Made by a program: the position numbers and the translations under genes. From Cloeon dipterum (taxonomy: Eukaryota; Arthropoda; Insecta; Ephemeroptera; Baetidae): a DNA stretch of 64,000 nt. Of the stretch, positions 13,109 through 24,600 are shown in pieces. The notes under the pieces are model-generated. The model did no database searches, had not been told where the DNA came from, and saw only the letters and a program-made list of their open reading frames with translations. Numbering within the stretch: position 1 is the first letter of the stretch; each line of letters begins with the position of its first letter. The stretch spans positions 8,064,545 to 8,128,544 of the forward strand of contig NC_088790.1 of the NCBI RefSeq assembly GCF_949628265.1, read 5' to 3'.

Positions 13109-15866
13109 TCAAATGCTAGAAACAGCATCCTTTGACATAGAGGAGGAGGGCTGTGAAACATTTCCTGGTGGAATGAAAACTCCGATTGGTTTAATTTTGC
13201 TCTAGAGGAAGAAATATGATAAGTAGTTGCCACCAGACAAAATTAAATAACACACCTGTTTTTCGTGCAGAGCCATCATTTCCTTCCGGAGTTTCTCTAA
13301 AATCGCGTAATTTGGCGAGTTGTGTGAAGCTTCTTTCTGCAGCACCGTAATCTCTTTCTCCTCTTGTTTCTTCTCCTTCAAGCTTTTGATAGATCTAGTG
13401 CCGTAGAGCCTCAGGAGTGAGCCCCAACTTTTCACGTTGGGATGCAATTGCTGTAAGCACAAGATTTAAATTAAGTGGTTTAAGAAGCACTCAATCATAC
13501 TTTTAAAATTTCCTGTGAAGCTCGCTGCTTGCCATCTCGCTTGTTTTTGCAAGGTACTGTGGCAGTGTGCTCTCCGACACGCATGGTGTATTCGTTTTTC
13601 TGGTGCTTTGAAGTGTTGACGTCATACTCGATCTTCATATTCTCCAGCTTAATGTTCCTTTGCAAGCAAATGAGGAGGATCCCATAAGGCGATAGTTCAC
13701 ACGTTTTAGCGCACAAGTCTGGAACTCTTGGGTCCGTAATGTCGATGCTATCAAAATACTACAAAAGCAAAATCTTGAGTTAAAATGGATAAATATTAGA
13801 TGAAAATTCACATTTAGATCAGTATCATTGGAAGTGTAGCGCCCTTTACTGTCCTGCTTCATGACTTTCCTGATTTCTGGAATCATCATCTCCAGGGTTT
13901 CTTTAGCAGCTTCTGACTTGGCCTGCTTCTTGCTAGTGCCAAATCCTTGGCCATATCTTACGTCGTTAACTATCACTGTTGCAGAATATGGAGTTGCAGC
14001 GTTTTCTAAAATGAAACCATACGATGGTGTGACTCAAAAATAAAGAAAAACATTTGATGTTTCCCAGATTAATATTATTTAGGCAAAATCAACTAAAAAA
14101 AATGACAAAGAATTTCAACTGTAGAAGTAACACAGAAAAAATGAGAAAAATTGCAGCTTCAAATGAATTCCCTTTAATTGAAGAATTAGTTTCAAAATTT
14201 AAGTTTATTATGGGCTGACAGGGCAACTCTGCCCCAAATCAGCACACATCCATAAAGTAATGATACAATTATGTAGGAACAACATTTGGAAGGAAGTAAT
14301 AGCGAATCGATTAATTCCAAACTTACCCAGCTCTTTATACTCATACTCTGGCTGCTTTCTCAACGCATGCTGGACATATTCATGAAGTATGCAGACATAG
14401 CTTTTGCCGTTTGGGTTCATCACCCACTCTTTTCTTGGTCCCACAGAGCCCGCCCTGTCATCTTCATTTTCATCTAGGCGAAAAAATCACACATCAATTT
14501 ACGTCATCAATTAAAATTGAATATCAATACTTGGATTGTAGAGTGGAAAAGTAATCAGATTCGTGCCCTCTGGCAAAGTAGACCTTGTTAGCTGTTTCTG
14601 AGCTCTCTCCATTTTTGAGAATCGGCGGCGCGAAATCCAAGAGCTGCCACAAAAATTGATTACATTATTTTATTACAATTAACAAGTAGTATAACTAGAC
14701 TCACTTGAATCTCTTGACTTTGATTGTTTTGAATTCAAATCTAGATTTGCAGTAGTTTTGAAGTTCTGTTGAGGTGACTGTATTGCTCTCAATATTTTCC
14801 TTCACGGTTTCAACCCGTACTTTTGGAAGATCAGCTTCTAAAATTCCATTATAAAATATGCTAACTCTTTAATTATCAAAAAACTCACGACCAGTTGCAG
14901 GCGCGTTTGAATCGTTGTCTGTTTGCTTAACCTCCTTTGGCTTGGTCTCTCTTTCCTGAATTTTAGCATAGTGCAAGCAAGGAATTGCGTTGAGAGGAAT
15001 GTTGTGCTTCTGCAATATTAATAATGTTTTCATGGCAATAGAAATTTCCGAAATTTCATATAAAATATATAAATTAAATTTTAAAGGGTGCAGTTGTTGG
15101 TTTTAAATTTTTTTGATTGATTGGGTCTTATTTAAGATGGTTACCCTGACACTGCCTGTGCCCAGTGCGTAAGGGCGCGCCATGGTGCACACTCTAGTTT
15201 TCCTGTGTAAATATACAGGCATGCCGCACTCGTGCGTGATTTTAATCCAGCCCTCTGGCAAAACATCAAAGTGATTGTGGTCCTTTTCTGTTAAATAATT
15301 AGTGAAATCAGTCAAAAGTCCTTGAAGAGAATATTCTGGGTTTACCATTCAAAACAATTTTCTCCTTTTCAACTACGTCTTCGTCGTTCTTCTCCATTTC
15401 AGCTTTCTTCGCCTTAATCTTTTCGGCAGTCACGCCTTGAAAAAATTTTGAATTACAATTCAGCTAAACATTATGTTTATGTCATCGCAAGACAACCTTC
15501 TTCCAGCATATTGTGGATTTCATCCACGGGCACATCAGACTCTTCAGATGATTCATCAAATGACATTTGATTGGAATCTCCGTCATCATCAGGAGACACC
15601 CTTTCAGCTTGTTCTTCGGCATTGAAGTAATGGTACTCGTCCAGAATATCAAATGATAAGAATTCAGCCGGCACTGGCGTGTCTCCGTTCCTAGACTCGC
15701 CCTCCTCCACTTCCGGCGGCTGCGGCGGCAGCTCTTCCTCATCAGGAGGTGGCGGAACAAATTCCTCTGGTGGTGGAGGTGGGGCTTCAGCATGGATAAA
15801 TGGGCACTTAGCGGGACTTTCCAGCTCCCCATCAGAGGAAGATCCGCTTTCAAAAGTCCTCTTCAT
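13109..15866 (-). CDS. pasha: Pasha/DGCR8, Microprocessor RNA-binding subunit
   Basis: Eleven coding exons read leftwards (15866-15497, 15435-15346, 15287-15145, 15009-14889, 14837-14705, 14643-14531, 14473-14327, 14005-13812, 13758-13501, 13450-13256, 13150-13109) give 601 residues. DGCR8 binds primary microRNA hairpins in the nucleus and positions Drosha. The order is: an acidic, proline-rich N terminus; a WW-like dimerisation/heme region ([20 protein letters not shown], about residues 160-195); the heme-ligand motif IPCLHY with Cys212; dsRBD1 from about 337 ([17 protein letters not shown]); dsRBD2 from about 438; and the Drosha-binding tail. The last exon is only 42 nt. It was chosen because its acceptor (tttcacag) and phase 0 give a short tail [14 protein letters not shown] 58-nt intron (15345-15288) was preferred to a 25-nt alternative. 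Confidence 0.95.
15690..15800 (-). repeat. Proline/glutamate low-complexity coding tract in pasha
   Basis: Within exon 1 of pasha the codons run through repeated Pro and Glu ([23 protein letters not shown]). On the plus strand this appears as GGAGGTGG-rich low-complexity DNA. It is coding rather than a free-standing satellite. Confidence 0.7.
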
Positions 15867-17585
15867 AATTTAAAACTGAAATAAAATTTTGAAAGTTTCA
15901 CATAATGATATTTAATGGAAAACTGCGACTTTTTAAGGAATTTTCACAAATTTCCAAACGAGTATGAATACTAAGAAACCATGTTACATTTAAATTTTTC
16001 ATAATTTTTAAAAGAAATTCAAGTACTGGTTGTGGTCAGCAATAGGACCCTTTTAACAAACATCCACAAATTTTTGGAAACAAAACATAGGACGAAATTC
16101 GGTGGCTGCGCTTGTGTAGCAATGGCTAGAGAGATTGTGGAGACCGAGGAGTTGCGTTATATCAATTAGCAGACCTCCAGACAAAGAGAGGGCAGTTCAA
16201 TAAATAATGAATAAACCCCCTTCCTATTCGTCTGAAAAATATGCTAATTATATATTCATTGGCTGGTACGCAAAGCTGCTGCACTAAAGGGCTGGAGTCC
16301 TTTAAGGAAATTGTTGGCCTAAAACATGCGAGTTTGGCAATACTTGACTTTAAGATAATGTAACGCTCTCAAAAGGGCGCGATAAAGAACCGTGTGATGG
16401 TGGTAGACAATTTAAAAGAGGACAATAATAATTGATGGAACATATGTACACAAATCAACAAATCGTAGATAAACTAAAGAATTTTTGAATTTGTGGTGGC
16501 TGCACGCCGAATTAAGATCCAACCCAACGTCCTCTGCAGTTGTTGTATGATAATATATCATAGATAGAAAAGGATTCCAAGTTTCCCTAGCCCTCAAAGA
16601 AAGCAGAATACTCAGAGCAGAAGATTGATGGCAGCGGCGGCAGCAGCAAGGGACAAAACAAAACAAAATTTAGCGTGATGTAGCGGTGCTAAAAATTATC
16701 AACAGCAGAAACTAGCTGACACCAACAGGGTGCTAGTGTTTCGAAAATCTATTTCTCAAATCACAGGGGGCGTGACCTGGGCGTGATCGATCACTGGTTA
16801 TGCTTTTTCTCAATGTTGCCAACACAACTTAATTTTTTTAGTCAGTTATTACTGGTTATTACTAACGAGACAAATTGATTTTGTTGGTACTGTTTACTAA
16901 AGCTCCTAAACCCTCCACCCTCACTGGGACTGCTTCACAAGTCAGACCACTCAGACCAGCACTACAAAATTTCCAAAGCCGAAAATCAAAGTGTCGCTTT
17001 CACTTAAAAACTATTTAATTTCATAAAAGAGGTTCGTATAAAAATTTATTATTTGATAATATGTAATTATAGAAAATTTCCATTTAATGGTCTCGTAGGG
17101 GTTTTAAATCAAATTTGCTCATTATAATTTGTAAATACATAGAAATACATAATATAGAGATTGATTCATTTGACAGTTTTCGGCGCCGAGTTACAGTTTT
17201 CTCCACCCCTACTTTAACATAGGATTCTCATAAGAACTGGCGAGATGTGTAATCCGGCAGAAACTTTAACTTTACCATATAATAGGGATGGCTGATGGCT
17301 CTTTTCCGATATCGTACCTATGTTTAATTAATTAGGTGCGAACAGAGGCTGGAGGCCTCGGCAGACACACTATTTTTAGGCAATTTTCATAACAATCCAG
17401 AAATAATAAATAGAATATTGCAAATTTTTATCTGTAGCCCATAACAAATTGGGTGCACGTGCAAAATCAGGGGCTGCAGAGTATTCTCTTATATTTCGTA
17501 CCAAATTTAGGTGCACTCATCAACTTATTGTAAGGTGTGATTATTAGTTATAGATATTCAATAATTGGATTTATTTTACAGAAAA
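15867..17585. other. Intergenic: divergent upstream regions of pasha and the TOM5-like gene
   Basis: This is 1.7 kb between two divergent start codons. A splice acceptor (ttttacag) ends four bases before the TOM5-like ATG, so that gene has a 5' UTR intron, and its first exon probably lies around 16900-17040. Only short spurious reading frames occur. No RNA gene is recognised. Confidence 0.5.
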
Positions 17586-17808
17586 ATGTTTGGAGCTCCT
17601 TCTAAAGCGCAGGCTATTCAAGGGAAGCCTGATGCCAGCAGAGATGAGAGCAAAGAAGCCATTAATGCCCTCATAGCCAATCTCATCACGTTTGGAGTTC
17701 TTGTTGGAATGATCCGAACTGGTAAAAATATTGTTAATATTTAATGTCTTTTACTAATTTATTATTTAAAAAATTCCAGTTCCTTTTGCCATCAAGCAAT
17801 TCAGCTAA
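17586..17808 (+). CDS. TOMM5: TOM5-like mitochondrial import receptor subunit (microprotein)
   Basis: Two exons (17586-17721 and 17780-17808, phase 1) encode a 54-residue protein. A polar N terminus (about 20 residues, SKAQAIQGKPDASRDESKEA) is followed by one hydrophobic segment (INALIANLITFGVLVGMI) and the ending RTVPFAIKQFS. The layout matches human TOM5 (51 residues): a charged head, a single tail-anchoring helix, and a closing arginine-x-x-P-F-x-x-K motif. TOM5 is a small structural subunit of the outer-membrane TOM complex. The call rests on length, topology and the C-terminal motif, so it is less secure than the larger genes. An acceptor four bases before the ATG supports this start. 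It converges on CTU1, with 171 bp between stop codons. Confidence 0.75.
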
Positions 17809-17979
17809 AATATTGAATAAGAAAACCACAATGATTGTAATTTAAGAGGTTATTCATGTTTAATTAAAAATATTTAAAATACATACTGTTTATGAAGGAT
17901 TTTCTTTTCAGTTCTAAATTCCAATTGATTTTGAGATATAAATGATCAAAATATTTTCACGGTGTGAATAAATGTCCAT

Positions 17980-19009
17980 TCATGTACTCCTAATTTTATG
18001 TGACTTTTTGCTGACGCCCTGTTTGGCCTTGCCCTCATTGAGACTGAGGAGTAGGGTGCACGCCTGGCACAGCTCTTGACTGGAAACGTGGCCACAACTG
18101 GAGCAAGTTCCCTGCTGCGGCGTCTTGATTCCTGTTTGAAACACCAAATTTTCCCCAGAGTGGATAATGTCCATGATCACAGACGGTCTAATTCGCTCAA
18201 GTTCTTTGAGGAAATTCCTTGCGTGACCCCTATACGCGTTTGGGGCGTAAACACATTCCGTCGAGAAATACTTGAGTTTCCTGAAGTAGGCGTACATGAC
18301 AATTTCCTTCTCGTAACAAAACTTGAGTGGCTTGACCCTGGGCAGAGCACCATCCGACGACGTAATTGCCGCACAGCAACGTCCCAAACGGGCGACGTCA
18401 CCCCTCATTATGTTCATCAGGACAGTCTCAGCAATATCGTCCGCGTTGTGTCCAGTAGCGATGCACGAGGCCCCCATCATCACGGCCCCTCTCTCTAATG
18501 CCTGCCGTCTGAAGACGCCGCAGAAGGTGCAGTTATTCTTCTTGCCCACTTCTTCTACCACCCGGTCCATTGTCCAGCCGTATAAATTCTGTAAATTTAT
18601 TTTTTAATGAAATTTAATAATTAAGACAAATTAACAAAATCAGCCTGACCTGATAGGATAATATTTTAAGGGGTAATTGGTAGTCGTTTTTATTCTCCTT
18701 GACGGTGTTCAGACTGTCGTCTCTGTAGCCTGTGATGCCCTCGTCGATGGACAGCAACATGAGATTCAGTTTGTAGTCGTATTTGTCGTTGAGGAACTTC
18801 ATGACGTATGCCAGCACTGTCGAGTCTTTGCCGCCGGACGCGCCGATGGCCACCAGCTGTCTCGGGTAGAACAACTTGCCACTCGTGATGGTGTGGTGTA
18901 CCTCGGTTTCAAAGGCATCGAAAAAGCACTCCTTACAGAGAGACGTTCCTGTCTTCGGACGGCGCAGGATGGCCTTCCTACCGCAGTTGGTGGTGCAGGA
19001 CACTGGCAT
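17980..19009 (-). CDS. CTU1: Cytoplasmic tRNA 2-thiolation protein 1 (CTU1/NCS6)
   Basis: Two exons (19009-18650, 18588-17980) give 322 residues. With CTU2, CTU1 adds the 2-thio group to U34 of cytosolic Lys, Glu and Gln tRNAs, using sulfur delivered by URM1. Seen: an N-terminal zinc-binding set (Cys5, Cys9, Cys25, Cys28), the PP-loop ATP-pyrophosphatase motif SGGKDS at 58-63, VDEGI-like [10 protein letters not shown], the catalytic [23 protein letters not shown], the [14 protein letters not shown] signature, and a C-terminal CSSCG...CQAC zinc pair. The start was set at MPVSC, as in other CTU1 proteins. The frame stays open upstream to 19066 with hydrophobic residues unlike the family. It is divergent from SDF2. 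Confidence 0.95.
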
Positions 19010-19277
19010 GATTGCTTGTGAGAAAATTACAAGCCGAGCGTGGGATATAATCAGAAATTTATGCAAGTTCTTCTACAGGAAAACATTGAATGTTTGAGCA
19101 CATGTGAGGAGATTTCGAATTTTGGACTCGCCAACAGCTGACGGAGCAGAGAGGATGCTGGTCGTTCATTGGCCTTTGCTTTTCGCTCTAGCCAATCGCA
19201 GCATTCAGCGTGGCCGGCCTGGCTGAATGTTGATCAAAACACAGGACAGCACACAGTCTGGAAATTCGTGAACAAAG
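19010..19277. promoter_or_regulatory. Divergent CTU1/SDF2 promoter with two CCAAT boxes
   Basis: Only 268 bp separate the two start codons. The region contains an inverted CCAAT box (ATTGG, 19168-19172) and a direct one (CCAAT, 19192-19196), 19 bp apart. This is a typical NF-Y arrangement for bidirectional promoters. The direct box is followed after nine bases by CAGCG (19206-19210). That partly resembles an ER-stress response element (CCAAT-N9-CCACG), but the match is imperfect. Confidence 0.5.
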
Positions 19278-20402
19278 ATGACGTACACCAATTCGATTTT
19301 CTTCCTCTCCCTCAGCTTCCTTCTATTCCTCGGTCAAATCGAAGGTATCTATTTTAATAAACATTATCTTATTGTAAGTTTAAAAGCGATTTAGCCAGAG
19401 ACTTTTTACTAACAAGTAAAATAAACGGCATGAAACTCATGCCTATATTTTCATTTCCACCCACTAATGATTGCAAATTTTTGGTTACAGCGAAAAGAAC
19501 ACAGTTTGTGACTTGCGGATCAGTTATTAAGCTATTGAATACAGACTACAAAGTAAGGACAAACTTATTTAATCACCTGAATAAGTGCTTGCGTATTAAA
19601 ATGGTTTAATAATATATGACGCAGGTTCGATTACACTCGCACGACGTGAAATATGGATCAGGGAGTGGACAACAGTCTGTCACTGGTACTGAAATTCAGG
19701 AAGACGTGAACTCTCACTGGGTCATCAAGTCTGCAACAGGAAAATTCTGCAAACGAGGGTAGGAATGCTAATTTTCTTAGGGTTGCGAAGAAAATTTCCA
19801 ATTAAATAATTTCCACCGCCAAATTTTTCTAGTTTGTTATATAATTCCGCGAATGTTTCATTTCAGTGAACCAATTGCGTGTGGCGCTGTGATTCGGCTG
19901 GAGCACTTGGCGACGAAGAAGAATCTCCACTCTCATCATTTCCCATCTCCACTTTCTGGAAACCAAGAAATATCGGCGTATGGAGATAATGGTGATCACG
20001 TTATCTAGGAAATAATCTGCGGTATTAAATTAATGTTTTTCCTCAGCTGGTGAAGGAGACACGGGTGATCACTGGACCGTGGTATGCAAGGGCGACAGCT
20101 GGCTGAGAGATGACTCAGTCTTGCTCAAACACATTGACACTGACATGTAAGCTTAAATATTTTTTTTCGCATATGGTTGAAAATCAGATTTATAAGTGCC
20201 TAGACAACTATCATAAAATAATCGCGGTTTTAGGTTTCTTTCGGTGACAGGGCGGACATATGGACGACCCATTAATGGCCAGTTGGAAGTGGTTGGTGTG
20301 TCTTCGCCATCAAGTAGCCACTGGCAGGCAGCCGAAGGCCTCTTCATCCATCCAAGTGACTTCAACGCTAAAGCGCAAAGCTACATTCACACCGAACTCT
20401 AA
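19278..20402 (+). CDS. SDF2: SDF2-like ER MIR-domain protein
   Basis: Six exons (19278-19344, 19491-19552, 19625-19758, 19867-19991, 20047-20146, 20234-20402) give 218 residues, matching the 211-221 of human SDF2/SDF2L1. SDF2 works with ERdj3 and BiP in ER protein folding. There is a clear signal peptide (FFLSLSFLLFLGQ, residues 1-22). Three MIR repeats follow, with VTCGSVIKLLNT, RLHSHDVKYGSGSGQQSVTG, NLHSHHFPSPLSGNQEISAY and LSVTGRTYGRPI. The C terminus is HTEL, an H/KDEL-type retrieval signal like the HAEL or HDEL of relatives, which argues for ER lumen residence. The ATG is the only start that includes the full signal peptide. Confidence 0.95.
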
Positions 20403-21661
20403 ATCAACCAAAGTTTACACAGTATGAATGGACCCTCTATTGTTTTTGTGTCTCCAGTAACTTATTCCGAGTTTGGTGAATCCCACAAAACGGCAACCTT
20501 TTTAAGTCACAGATGCTTCAAGGGTAAAATGCGTGAGAACTTTGCACCAGATTTACAAAAAAAAAAAAATGTTGGATTGCGTGTGCTGTTGCAAATAATT
20601 TCAATTCATGTGATAACTTGCTATAAATTTTTTTTTTGGATGAGTTGGGTGAAATGACAAAGCTGACACAGAATTTAGTTGAATGTGAACCACTTCAAAT
20701 TCCTTTATTATTTTAAGGACAAATGGATACAGTTTTCCAGCTTGAGAACAATTAAAAATGCAATGTAACACAATCCACCTGTTTTCAATTTTGTGCTACG
20801 CTATCAGAGTCCTGCGCATACATTTATCTGATCTAATGAAAATTAAGTCACCAGAAAAGGCAGATTAGCGTTTTTAGAATGTGATGATATTCATTACAGT
20901 GGTTTAGATCTCACATCTTAAGTAAGTCATAACAAAGGCTCGGGCACCAATTATTATTTAATAGTGGAGTCAAATTAATGGTGCAACTCATTTAAATTGG
21001 CTCTCAGTCAAAAAGATATTAATATCACTGGGCACAAATTCGCTTTGTCCCTTGAAGAAGCCAAAAATATCCTCAGCGGCATTATCATTTGATCGCAATG
21101 CTTAGCAAACTAGAATATCTTATCCCATAATAAGGTAACGTACGGAGTGGATTCATGATGGAGATGATTAAAAAACGTTAATATGAACCTAATGTCAATG
21201 GAGCTAAAAATCTTGGAACCTGATTTATCGGATATAGTCGGGAATACAATGCGAAATTTAGAATTAGTCCTTAAACGAAATGGAAATTTTCTAACGTAAA
21301 AATTATTTGTAATATTAACTAGGGAGACATTTAGAGTTAAATTAAATTTGCAAACTTGTCGCTTTTTTCTTTTTCAAATAATTTCCATTTCGTTCAGAAC
21401 TCAAGAATCTGTAATCTTCAGACGGCACAAAAACCTTGTCAGAAACCACTCGGGTGCAAATCACGGTCTATCACTGCGTTAGCAACAGTCTCACTTCTTT
21501 GTCAGGGCAACGTCTCGTTTCCGCTATCACATGTTATGTGTCCAGTTCCTCACGCAATTGATCAGGTGAACGAAAAAGTAAATAACGAAAATCCTGGCAA
21601 AATAAAACTGTTTGATGAACCTGTTGTCTGATGCACAACCGCGATCGGAACTTAATCGACA
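20403..21661. other. Convergent intergenic region between SDF2 and SLC18B1-like
   Basis: The 1.26-kb region presumably holds both 3' UTRs. It includes a run of thirteen A near 20556-20568. No coding sequence, RNA gene or mobile element is recognised. Confidence 0.5.
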
Positions 21662-24600
21662 TCACACCTCAATGGCGCCGGTCGCCGTCAGCGCGACCGT
21701 CTTCATGATTTGGGACGGCCCCATGCCCGGCGGCGCCGCCATCACCCCGTTGCTGTCAAAGCTGCCGTAGCCGTTGTGCTGGAACTGCGAAATCCGCTCA
21801 GTCAGCAGCGCGTTGTCTTCGTTGGTGGCTGCCACGTTGTCCTCGCTGGCCTGCCGCTCCTCGTCCTCCTCTTCTTCCTCCTCGTCCTCCTCCTCCAGAA
21901 TGTCCTTCTTCACGGGCTTGACCGGCTGGCCGTGCACGGAGAAGAAGACAAGCACGAGCAGCGCCACCGCGAAGGTCACCCCGGCCATCAGGGTGGCGCA
22001 CGTGGGGAAGCCGTACCACTCGAGCACGAGGCCGCCCAGCGACGGACCGATCACCTCGCCCAGCGAGTACATGCCCGACCACACGCCGGCCACGATGCTG
22101 TACGTCGGCAGGTCGTCCGAGCAGCCGCCCGCCACCGCAGCGTCCAGCACCGCCTGGTATGTCGGCAGCAGGGTCAGCGCCGCCGCCATGCCCAGGATTG
22201 CCAGCGACGCCAGAGTCAGCCACAGCGAGCTGGGGGAAAGTCATTACGATATTGCTGTTAATTGCACACGGTCGCTTTTATAAGCCCTATATAAACCCCA
22301 ATTGCTGAGTGGATTAAAATTTCATGTTTATGCTATGCAGGGGTCCGGGAAATATTTGATTATAAGGCTCCGCATACCATGAGACCAAAATTAGGGTCGA
22401 TCTTGGGAAATTTCTGTTTTTATCATCCAATAGTAGTTTAAAACACAAGATGAAATTTGCGCAATTTGAAAAAAGAGTGAAAAATTAAATGAACTTTCTG
22501 AAAAGCAAAAGAAAATAGGAAATTAAGATTTTAAAGGATAAGTAAAATTGCCAGACAATTAATTTTTAAGAAATGAACAATGAATAATTCAAATTCAAGC
22601 CAGTCAAATTTTTTCCTTCAAATCTTTATTGTGCAGAACAGTTTTTTTTAAAAAAATTAAGCCTAAATTTATTTCAAAATATCACTCACCCTGGAAGGAA
22701 TGGAATCAGCGGCGAAGGTCCGATTGTGAGAAGTCCAAATGTGCAGAGCACAAGTCCGAAGCACATCATGAACCAGTGCGAGCCAATTTTGGAGGCCAGG
22801 AGTCCCCAGAGCGGACTCGCAGCAGCGTACACACCCGACGAGAGCAGGAAAACCAGGCCGACTTGCTGCGGCGTCAGATTGTACTGCCAAACGTTAAAAG
22901 TGATATTAATTTTCATTGTTATTGCCAACAGTGTTATCTTAGAAATATACAATGTCAACTTTCGCGTTTTTAAATTAAATAATCTACTTTATTTGGGATG
23001 AATTTGACTTCTAAATTAATAAATGTTCAACAAGGCTAACTCTATTTTCTTTAAATTCTTAACGTATAGTTTTTAGTATGTATTATTTCCACAATTAAAA
23101 TGTGAATTTATATTAATTTATAGTTAATGTATTTTTATCTACAAAATTCAAGTTGGAATAATGCTTTACATGGCTTCATATTTATAACATTAAACTGAGA
23201 CAATTAATTTAGAGAATAAAATTGAAAGTCAACAAGGGATCCAAACCTGACGCAAATGTGGCTCAAGGGTCGGGTCGAGAAGGCCCCAGTTTGCTGCCGA
23301 GACGATGACAACCAGTCCGATGACAACCACCGAAGGCACCCGCAGCACTTCCAGAATCGAGCCTGCTTTCTGACGTGGTTCATTCGCTGAGACAATAAAT
23401 TTTGTGTGTAAAAGTTCCTGTTTGTTTGGAGACTTCAAATCCTACCTTCAGCTGCCGGAAGGAGATAAATGTTGATAGGCACGAAAAAGACCATCACAAT
23501 TCCAAGAGTATAGAAGGGAAGTCCAAAACCACCAACCTAAAAAGGTTTTAATTTTATTTATACACATCTTTCTGTTAGGTTAGGTTATCAAGTTATTTCA
23601 ATGAATTAATTGAAAATAAAATTTAAAAAATCGGCAGCTACAGCAAATATAATTTTTAGGAATGCCTTAAATGAAGATAATACAAGCTATACAAGCTCCT
23701 GTTTGAAATTAAACCTGTCCATAATTTGGGTATTAATATTAATAAATACAAAAATCATTCATATATAGCTATGAAATTTGAATTAGATTATCTTTTGTTC
23801 AGTAAGCTTATTTAAACCTACGGCTATCCAGCCAAAAAATCGAAGACAAAAAAATACCACTATTTTTTACTTTTGTTTTCTCAAAAAGGATTTTAAATAA
23901 TAAATTTCCCTCCCCACAAAGCGCCTTTCGTAAACAATAAATTAATTTTAATATAGGTGGCAAGGCATGTAAGCTTGAAACATAATAAAGTTTAAAATAT
24001 TGTTTACCGAGTAGAGGACACCTCCGAGTGCCGGTCCGACACTCATTCCGAGCCCGACAAACGTCTCTAAGATGCCCATGACAGATCCGATGTTGTCCGG
24101 GAAGATGTCGGCGACGAAAGTGTAGCTGGCGGTGGAGTAGGCTGCGGCGCCGAGGGCTTCGGTGCCGCGCAGCAAGAAGCTGTACGTGACGAAAGTGGTC
24201 ATGTCGTTGATCCTGTCCATCAGTCTGCCGGAAAGCGTCCACATTTAACAATTATTACACACCTCTCGCTAATGCCAAGCTCTCTTGCCTTATTACCCAA
24301 AAATTATACTGCAGCCTCCGGCGAGGAACATACCCGACATGAACATGAACTTGGCGCCCACCAGCGGAAGCTGAAATCAAATGGCATTAGTACATTTGAA
24401 TGATTAAACTTTCGTCATTTCTCACAATTTTGCCAAACAGCGGCGAAGACACGAACATCACAAAAGCGTAGAAGCTAAAAACCAGGCCGGATACCGTTGC
24501 GTTCACTCCTTTGGCTGAAGCCTGGAACAAATCAGTTGCGAAAAACTCATTAATGAAATATAATTTTATTTTGCTATTGAATTTCACCGTCACATTTGCT

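Noticed and set aside
15103-15348. Pasha frame beginning [12 protein letters not shown] upstream of the WW-like segment
   Set aside because: It is out of phase with the preceding exon unless a 25-nt intron is assumed. A normal 58-nt intron ending ttaacag joins both exons in phase, so these residues are intronic.
21710-22283. Two long plus-strand frames (183 and 169 codons) opposite the last SLC18B1-like exon
   Set aside because: They are antisense shadows of a GC-rich coding exon; the sequences are repetitive Arg/His/Val and Ser runs with no family character.
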